Origin: Aquilaria yunnanensis
Lineage: Eukaryota; Streptophyta; Magnoliopsida; Malvales; Thymelaeaceae
Assembly: GCA_039654915.1 (NCBI GenBank)
Contig: CM077593.1
Coordinates: forward strand, 110,781,413-110,845,412
Reading direction: 5' to 3'
DNA: 64,000 nucleotides
In this document: piece by piece, positions 56,036-64,000 of the stretch
How positions within the stretch are numbered: position 1 is the first letter of the stretch
How the letters are laid out: each line of letters starts with the position of its first letter
Program-made: the position numbers and the translations under genes
Notes under the pieces: generated by a model
Seen by the model: the letters and a program-made list of their open reading frames with translations, nothing else
What the model was told of the DNA's origin: nothing
Databases searched by the model: none

Positions 56036-59000
56036 ATGGGTTATCTGAACAACGTATGTAATGTTATGTTTGCTGATTTTTTGTCACTGAACTTCTTCTT
56101 AGATGGTTCCCCAGTCAACAACCAAAGCTCAAGCTAACGATCAAATCTAGTGGTTGACTGGTTGTTGCCCATTTAATTCCATACTCTTTGGGCCTTGCTC
56201 ATATGTACTAGTATAAAAAAAATTGCCATGAGTTTATTTCATTCCATTTTTTAATATCTTCAACCAACGTGCTACTAATTTTGATGGTTGCACTTAGCAT
56301 TCCCTTAACCTGTCGCTTTTTTTTTCCCCTCATATGCAGAATTTCGATGAAAATGATCAGCAGACAGATGTGGGTGAGTTAACTTTTTCTCCCCTTATCA
56401 CTTTAGGATTGCTCTTGAAATTCTTTCTTACAAAGAAGCTTTTAAGGTCTGATCTTCTTAGTAACTATAACAGTGTGGTGGGTTGTTTTTGTAACTCATT
56501 GACCAAATTTTGATTACTTTACTTACAAGAAAGCAAAATTATGATTCACATCGCAAAAGAGCTGAAGTCATTCAACATGGTGGAGAGAAATTCTAAGATA
56601 ATTAGGTCGAGATGTATGCAAACAAGCAAGGTGACATCGTGGGGATAGCTAATGTTCAGTACCCAAGAACCTCTATTCTAAATACTTACACTAACGTGAA
56701 CAAGTGAAAAGCAATAAAGGGTTCCTCCCTCATTCTTCTGATCTATGCCTTTGGACTCAATTTCAGGTGCAGTGCTACGCAATGGAAGAGAAATCCTTCT
56801 CCAGGTGATTATAATATAATAGCTATAACCCTGCATTATGCTGCCCCTAGTAAAATATGGGAGGTTTCTATGTGAGCTCATGATTCCGGCATGTCAGTGG
56901 TAAACTTTAGCTGATCTAATGCAAACGTCCACCTAGATTTCAAATTTTAACACCTCTCCCTAGCATGTTCTTTTAATATTGGGATCAGAATTTTAATTTC
57001 TCTTTCTTCTTTCTTTTTTTGTTGTTGAATTCTTCATACTTTGCATTCAACCCTTTCACCTCTGGACAGTTTTCTTATCCAGTGTGTTAATAAACATGAC
57101 AAAAATTTAAATATCAAACTAAATGTTATTACAGGCTTTTAATTGGGAATCTCACAAATATGACTGGTGGAGAAACCTAGAAAAGAAAATTCCAGAGATT
57201 GCGAAAGCTGGCTTTACAGCTGCATGGTTGCCACCAGCAAGTCATTCTTTTGCACCAGAAGGTTGGAAGAAAAAGTTGTTTATACTGTGAATCCAATTAA
57301 TCCTTCACTAGGAATTTTTTCTCTTACTCCCTACATATTTGCATATTTTGCAGGATACCTTCCTCAGAATCTTTATTCTCTGGATTCTAAGTATGGTTCA
57401 CAGCATCTGTTGAAAGCTTTACTTCAGAAAATGAAGCAGTGTAAGGTCAGAGCAATGGCGGACATAGTTATCAATCATCGCGTCGGGACAACTAGAGGTC
57501 ATGGAGGAATGTATAACCGTTACGATGGAATCGCCCTTCCCTGGGATGAGCATGCTGTCACATCTTGTACAGGGGGATTGGTAAGAAGCCTGATTGTCTT
57601 ATTTACAGAAATTACTTTTCTAGGTGCACGTGTAAAGGGGGAAGAATTGCAAATGATATTTGTTTTTCTTCCCTGGCTAGGGACTTGACATGCCTTGCCC
57701 ATGAATGTAGTTATATCACATATTATATGGCATATACTGCAATTTACTACTATTTTGTCTCCTAATCATGTCCCACATATTCTAGGGAAGTAAAAGCACT
57801 GGGGACAACTTCCATGGAGTTCCAAATATTGATCACACCAAACCTTTTGTTCGGAAAGACATAATAGGGTGGTTAAAATGGCTGCGTAGCTTTGGTTTTC
57901 AAGATTTCCGTTTTGATTTTGCAAGAGGGTAGAACTCTGGACCTGTATATTATAATTTCACACTTGATCATGGGCTAAACAATTAATAATTTCCCTTACT
58001 TCAGTTACTCAGCAAAATATGTAAAAGAATACATTGAAGGAGCAAAGCCTCTGTTTTCTGTTGGGGAGTACTGGGACTCATGCAACTACAATGGCAATGG
58101 GTTGGACTACAACCAAGGTAATGCACTTGGTTTTCTCCTTCAGCCTTTAGCACTTATTCATTTTTGCATGTATATGATTAAAATAGCATTTAGTTATTAG
58201 CCTGCTTGTCTCAGATGACTCTTATGCATATTAGTTTTACATTGTTTGCTTGCAGATAGTCACAGGCAAAGGATAATTAATTGGATTGACGGAACAGGGC
58301 AACTTTCTGCTGCTTTTGACTTTACCACGAAAGGAATCCTTCAGGTATCTCTGAAAAATGTTTACGTTTTGTTAAAATCCAACCTCTCGCACCATTAAGC
58401 TCTGATACAATAGTAAAGCATCAAACTCAAAACCAATTGACAGAGAGTGGAAAGACATCATCACAATGCAGGGCCTTGACTGACCCACTTAACCATGTCG
58501 GATTTTCCCACTTTACACCTTCAGTATCTGCAAAGGTTTGGCAGCTTGTTATTCGATGCTACTAAAGATTTGAGTTAATTAGGTTCAAACGTAGGTGTCA
58601 AAGATGCCCAAACCCAGTTACTGGAAATGGCAATTGCTGGTTTATTTTCATTTATATATTGGGTTTGAAGTGTGAAAAGTTTCATACTGCTGTGTCAATT
58701 TCTGTTCTGAAAAGACTCAATGATTCCAAGAGGGGTCTAACTCTGATAACTCAATATTCTGAAACTCTTATCGTGCTCCATTTTTTATTTTTTTTGCTTA
58801 TGATACGGGATAATTGCCATCCACTCTCTGTCCGTTTATTAATTATGGCCTGCAAATGAAAAGTTTGGCCCACTGAGAGAGCTTGTTTCTTTGTCCATGG
58901 GCTTCTCTTGCAGGAAGCTGTAAAAGGGCAATTTTGGCGTCTCCGTGACCCTCAAGGGAAGCCACCAGGTGTAATGGGTTGGTGGCCATCCAGGGCCGTC

Positions 59001-60374
59001 ACAGTTATTGATAATCATGATACAGGCTCAACTCAGGTACTGGAAATTTTTTGTTGTATGCCCGGGTTCATTCAATTCTTAGGTGCTTTTTGTGATGGAT
59101 CCCATTGTTGTGCTTACTTCCTTTTGAAGTTTAATCTCGGCAACAAATGGTCCAGTTGTTAATTTTATTATATACATTACTTATTACTGTTAGGTTTTCT
59201 GTAAGAATCCTTAAACATGATATTTCTTAGCCTCTTCTATGGTTGTCACCCTTACAACAAGAGGAATAGACTCAGACGAAGAATTTTGGTGTCTTCTGTT
59301 GAAGTACATAATCAGCTCTTGCTATATTTGGAATGATCTCATTAAGGAAGCTTAATGATAGTATTTTCAATAGCTGGTTGTTGCAGTACTGGAACAGCCT
59401 CAGTTTGGTCACTGTTTATTCTAGCCTGGCCTTCTCTGGATGGGAGTTCAGATACTAGTCTTCGAGTCTCCGAATTGTTCCTCTTGTTTCTACCACTTAA
59501 TTGTCAATCATTTAGTATCCTTCTATATAGATTCTGCCTGGAATGTTCGGACTCTGACATTCAGTTATTACCGCAGGCTCATTGGCCTTTTCCTTCACAT
59601 CATATCATGGAGGTATGTGAAACTCTTTGCGGCACACCAGTCTCCAGCATAAGTTGAATTGCATGCCTTTGTTTCTATGAACTACTTTTGATACTATTCT
59701 CATGCATGGTACATAGTAATAAATTTAGGGAAAGTTCTGAAGAAGTTCTGCGAGTTAATTGTTTTCATACTAAAGGGAACATATTGTTGAAAGAATCTGC
59801 AAGGAATTGTGATGCACATTAGTTCATTGTTGAGCAAGAATGCCTTCAAAACGTTCAATGAGTGCATTGCAATTCCTTGTGAATTATTTGGAGCAAGCGT
59901 GGCCCGAGTAATGATCTGTGATCTCATTCCTCTGAGGCTTGGTTGTCTGGAGAGCTGAGTCTCCATTCTGATTCCATGTTGTTCTGAAGGGTTATGCTTA
60001 CATACTCACGCATCCGGGGATACCAAGCGTTTTCTACGACCACTTCTTTGACTGGGGAAACGCCATCCATGACCAAATTGTTAAATTGGTAAGTTCGAGG
60101 ATGCAATTCCCGTTTCTTGCTTTTTGTTTATCCATGTAAATACCTTCTTGTTGAGCAAGTTTGAATTGCACCTCTGATTTAGATGGATGTTCGAAGGCGG
60201 CAAGACATACACAGCCGATCATCCATCCAGATTCTGGAGGCACAGCCAAGCCTCTACTCTGCGATAATCGGGGAGAAAATATGCATGAAAATCGGAGACG
60301 GGTCATGGTGTCCTGCCGGGCGGGAGTGGTCTTTGGCAACCTTCGGACACCGATATGCCGTGTGGGAGAAGTGA
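56036..60374 (+). CDS. AMY2: Alpha-amylase, AMY2-like (GH13), 12 exons
   Basis: Exons by hand: 56036-56053, 56340-56373, 56767-56804, 57135-57261, 57354-57580, 57786-57928, 58005-58117, 58256-58344, 58914-59036, 59577-59612, 59990-60088, 60183-60374. All introns have GT donors and AG acceptors, and the frame is open for 412 residues. It starts [18 protein letters not shown], without a signal peptide, so it is probably cytosolic. The product hydrolyses internal alpha-1,4 bonds of starch-type glucans. GH13 motifs: [20 protein letters not shown] (nucleophile Asp192), FSVGEYWDS (acid/base Glu217), [10 protein letters not shown] (Asp299). The C-terminal beta-sheet domain ends GHRYAVWEK. Length and sequence fit the plant AMY2 subfamily, not the secreted AMY1 or plastidial AMY3. 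No broken exon is seen, so it is probably functional. Confidence 0.95.
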
Positions 60375-60471
60375 TCCTTCCAGTGTCTGCATCTGCATGT
60401 TGCTTATTACTATTATGTACTACTAGAGATTGTGATTTTTGTGGTTTATCCTTAGCATTTATATCATATCC

Positions 60472-60607
60472 AATAAATCATCACCGGATAACCTTTGTAT
60501 CCACTTCCACGTTGAATTGATAATTTGGCTTGCCTGCGTATATTTTTGCAAATTCTATTCTTCTGTTTTCAGCTTGTAATTTTGTCCATTTTTTCCCTGC
60601 AAATAAA
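60472..60607 (+). terminator. Candidate poly(A) signals of the alpha-amylase gene
   Basis: AATAAA hexamers at 60472-60477 and 60602-60607, about 100 and 230 bp after the stop codon, in T-rich sequence. Either could direct cleavage. Confidence 0.45.
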
Positions 60608-60812
60608 GCACATATAGCAAGTCAACAGTATCTTGGCAACTAGGTGTTTGGTGTACTTGTTAATCCGTTTCTCGTTTCCCCTTTGTAAGGATTTTTGGTT
60701 TATTGTTCTTTATTATGTAATTTTTCTCTTGCTCTCTATGTTTTTTTTTTCCTTGTATATTTGGTCTATATGTTTTGTTATGGTTATTGTCTCTTTTATT
60801 TAATCTCTTATT

Positions 60813-61669
60813 CACTACAACAAATGCAGGTTTTGGTGACGGGACATGGTGACCGATAAAGTGGTTGAGAAGCTTTTCGTCACTGAATCTATCAACAAAA
60901 GGTGAGGCAATATTTCAATGAGAGAGACAGACTAGCTAGTGATTAGTGGAGCTTCAGTCACCTAGGTTGGTCACCATGTGGTTGGCCACTAGTTAGCTTA
61001 GCCACTAACCTAGCAACCAATTTTTATTTGGTTGCCAAAAGATAATTTGGTCACCCATTCAGCTGACTTCCCTAAAATATCCATGTTGGCAATCTGCAGG
61101 AAACAAAACTAACCAATCAACTTTTGCTTTACTGCTCTCTGTTTTATAAAATGTCATCCTTCATTATTTTTTTTTCTTATGCTTTCATTTCTTCTCTCAA
61201 AACTCTGTTTTTATTTTCATTTTTGTGCTCTATTTAATTTGAAGCAAGAGATTTGGACCGAAATGGAAATCATGAATTAAAGGAAGAGTATTGCTTTCTA
61301 TAAAAGTCTAACCAAATTAAAGAAGCTAATCTCTTCTACAAGAACCTCAAGTTGGGATTCATGAGAACTCTCTTTTTTTTTAGCTTGGAGGCCTTTGTTC
61401 CTCCCCCCTTTTTTTCTCTATTGTTATTCCCCTTTCTTTGGTGTTTGAAGAATTTTTTTTCTTGTCCATCCACTTGAACATGAAACTTCACGATAAGTAA
61501 AAAAGTAGTAAAGAATAAAAGAAAAGCTATAAAAAAATCCTAAGAAATTTGGAATGACATTTTAAATTTAGTATCTGAAATCATCCGTTGAAAAATTTTG
61601 AATCTAGGTTTCTGGAATCTTGAAAGAAATAAAAACTAGTGACGGATTGCTGATCACCACAATCGGTTA

Positions 61670-61701
<32 letters not shown>

Positions 61702-61829
61702 TCACCTCACCTTAGCAACCAATGTTTTGGCGACCAATTGGTGATCAAGTTTTTTTGTCGCCAAAAAGTGAAATGGCAACCGGTTGGCAACCAATTTATA
61801 TGTTGCTAAAATGATTTGATCTTGTAGTG
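60813..61829. mobile_element. Non-autonomous CACTA (En/Spm) element
   Basis: Starts CACTACAACAAA and ends TTGTAGTG, an 8-bp perfect terminal inverted repeat of CACTA type. It is flanked by a 3-bp duplication ATT (60810-60812 and 61830-61832). Subterminal regions are filled with short GGTCACC / TTGGTTGCC-type motifs in both orientations, as expected of transposase-binding sites. At 1017 bp it has no transposase and depends on one elsewhere. It lies about 440 bp downstream of the alpha-amylase stop. Confidence 0.88.
61669..61695. repeat. (AT)n microsatellite inside the CACTA element
   Basis: About 13 TA dinucleotides. Confidence 0.95.
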
Positions 61830-61984
61830 ATTGTTCCTAAAGAACCTCATAAAATATAATTAAATAATTGCTATCTGATCATGAATTTCTTTGTTCTTGT
61901 TTTGGAGGCGAATTTTTCATTCAAGGTGGGGTTGATTTTGATCATAAGGATTTGAATTTTGTTTAAAAAAAATATTTTGCAATT

Positions 61985-62605
61985 TAAATACTAGAAACCT
62001 TGAATGCTAATCACTAACTAACAGCTAATTGCTAAAGCTAATCTTTAATGCTAGAGGCTAATGTTTTTCTCAAATAGGGTTAACCAATAGGCGTTTTTGC
62101 AAAAAAAAAGATACGATTATTTTTTTCTATTGATTGCTTAGGCAAAAAAATAGTTGGCATAAACTTTGTGGGTCCCACACACACAGATATATATATATAT
62201 ATATAAAGAGAGCGAGAGGGGGGGATTTTTATAAACCTAAATGGAGTAAAAAATATTTTATAGTATAGAAAAATGGAAAATGCTTACTTTTCAGACACGA
62301 AAGCACTCGAATCAACTTTGATTATTATTATATGGAGAAGTGAGGTGTGGTTTCCATTACCATTCTTCTACAGAGGTGGAAACCTTCCTCTTTGTTTTGT
62401 TTTTCCTTTTCTTGCAATTTAAATGCTAGAAACTTCAAACGCTAATCATTAACTCTAATGTTAGCAACTAATCGCTAAAACTAATCTTTAATGCTAAAAG
62501 CTAACACTTTTCTCAAATAAGGTTGACCAAATAGACTCTTTTGCAACAAAAGATACTACTATTTTTTTTTCTATTGACAACTTATGCAAAGACTAGTTCA
62601 TATAA
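61985..62605. repeat. Direct repeat pair, about 430 bp apart
   Basis: The phrase running GCTAATCACTAACTAACAGC, AATCTTTAATGCTAGAGGC, TTCTCAAATAGGGTTAACC at 61985-62110 recurs in diverged form at 62415-62545 (GCTAATCATTAACTC, AATCTTTAATGCTAAAAGC, TTCTCAAATAAGGTTGACC). A (TA)n run lies between them at 62187-62205. Confidence 0.65.
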
Positions 62606-63595
62606 ATTTTGTGGGTTCTTTTCCTTTTATTTTGTTATACACAAAAACATCTTTAGAAATCTAAGGGTAAAAGGGACAATTTTGTCATTAAAGTATAAGA
62701 TGGAGAGTAATTTTATTTCTAAAGTATTTTTTTAGGCAAAATTACCACAGACATTTTCGAAATAGACATATTTGCCACAACCATTAACGACATGTTATAA
62801 CATGTTGAAAAAGATGACATGGTGGTATTTTGTTCCGCAACAACCCAAGGCCATGGATTCACTCAACTCCAGCGACAATAATTGCTGAGTAATTGTTGCT
62901 TGCTAGACACAATTGCCAAGTAACTGTTGTTGTTATTGTTGTTGTTGTTAGCAATCAGTGACACTGTATCAATGAGGAAAAGAGGATGCATCTTGTCCCT
63001 GCCATGCCTTGTGCGCGATCCTCTACCATCGAATGACTCCCTACTTCATCTGCCCCTCATGCATGATGCCATCGTCACTAATGTCAAAGCCCAGCCTCTC
63101 GATCATCTTAGAAATATCATCATTGAGAAAAACTGGTACATACCCATTTCTAGATCTGTCTAACCCGCTAACCCAATCAAATGCACTAAACTGTATAGTT
63201 GACGTGTCTAACGCTTTTGTCCAACTAATTTAACTCACTCACACCCTAACAAAATATTCTTTGTAATATTGGGATATTCACCCTGTTAAATGCTATAGTG
63301 GTAAATATCTTTTTACTCCAAACCATTGACAATAAATATGCTCATTTCAAAAAAATATGTGACACAAATTACTCTTCGTTATATACTTTAATAGCAGAAT
63401 TACCTTTTTTGCCTAAATCTAAGTTTCATAGAAGATATTGGATAGTATAAGAAAATGAGGTATACTTACTTTTTAGGCATGAAATCACTCGAATCAGTTT
63501 TAATTGTCATTATATGTAGAAATGGGGCATGGTATCCTTTACCATTCTTCTACAAACCTTTGCCTTTGTTTTGTTTTTCCTTTCCTGCTAAAGTC
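62275..63595. repeat. Diverged repeated block near the end of the window
   Basis: The 120-bp block at about 62275-62400 (ATGCTTACTTTTCAGACACG, CACTCGAATCA, TACCATTCTTCTACA, TTTGTTTTGTTTTTCCTT) recurs at about 63455-63590. Between them, 62733-63416 begins TTAGGCAAAATTACC and ends with the complement-like GCCTAA, a weak candidate for another TIR element. No gene is visible. The 62927-63163 frame starts with a run of Leu encoded by a TTG/TTC-type simple repeat. Confidence 0.5.
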
Positions 63596-64000
63596 TAAGT
63601 TCAATAATCCATTCATGAGATAGGAGAGTTCAACCGAAGGATACATCAAGACTGAAAAACTATAATGTGTATGGTCAAGTTACAATTCACAAAATATTTA
63701 TGTTAGGGAAACTATAATGTGTATGGCCAAGTTACAACTCACAAAAATGTAGTCTAAAATCCTTTTAAAAAATATTTTTTTTGCAGTTTTGGATCTAAGC
63801 TGTTGAAAATTTTAATTTCATCCTTAAACTTGTCCAAACTTTTTAATTTAGTCAGCAAGCTTTTGAAAATTTAAAAACTAGTTTCAAAAATTTTATACAG
63901 TTGACAAAACTGTTAGTATTCTATCTATCATCTCAAATTATTTACAACATATTCTATTTTAAATAATTCTAAATCTGCAACATTTTATATTTGATAAACT
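63596..64000. other. Gene-free right end of the window
   Basis: A short tandem duplication with CTATAATGTGTATGG(T/C)CAAG at about 63660 and 63710. Otherwise AT-rich sequence with nothing recognisable. Confidence 0.4.

Noticed and set aside
62733..63416. Possible TIR element TTAGGCAAAA...GCCTAA
   Set aside because: Inverted similarity beyond the first few bases is weak, and there is no matching target duplication.

Overview
This window is nuclear DNA from a flowering plant, most likely a eudicot. The evidence is an AT-rich background, genes split by many short GT-AG introns, protein families at plant-specific lengths (STY46-type ACT/Raf-like kinase, ARID-HMG protein, F-box/DUF295, AMY2-type alpha-amylase), and a dense, nested plant transposon landscape (MULE, hAT-like, CACTA, LINE). 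I see no bacterial, viral or organellar gene and no rRNA or CRISPR array. I cannot name the species.

Layout. (1) 1-24,100 is gene-free repeat land. It holds two copies of one large Mutator-like (MULE) element that carries an internal T-rich tandem array (60-2349 and 7774-10265, each with its own perfect 9-bp target duplication). It also holds a decayed LINE (about 5465-6400), a minisatellite bounded by inverted repeats (6704-7342), a 3.4-kb segment with hAT-like ends that contains a broken 14-3-3 fragment (13472-16842), LTR-like debris (17.5-21.3 kb), and a reverse-strand LINE with an internal 597-bp tandem duplication (21.5-24.0 kb). (2) 24,506-31,130, plus strand: a complete 15-exon kinase gene of the STY8/STY17/STY46 family, with one likely GC-AG intron. 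(3) 31.9-37.3 kb: an EXO70 pseudogene and a phi-class glutathione S-transferase pseudogene. (4) 37,637-42,210: a nest of transposons, in which a MULE-like element with an 11-bp target duplication contains an hAT-like AT-rich element, a 1.75-kb foldback MULE and a small MULE with a GC-rich interior. (5) 42,538-45,623, minus strand: a complete five-exon ARID-HMG gene. (6) 49,150-50,331, minus strand: a single-exon F-box/DUF295 gene. (7) 50.5-55.3 kb: foldback MITEs, a second copy of the hAT-like family and another small MULE. (8) 56,036-60,374, plus strand: a complete 12-exon cytosolic-type alpha-amylase gene (AMY2-like, 412 residues). (9) 60,813-61,829: a short non-autonomous CACTA element, followed by repeated sequence to the end.

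The four intact genes show no common pathway. They look like ordinary neighbours separated by transposon insertions. The exon joins given below were built by hand from splice signals, reading frame and remembered family patterns, and have not been checked against transcripts. The most unusual material is the MULE family with an internal satellite-like array and the nest of at least four TIR elements at 37.6-42.2 kb.
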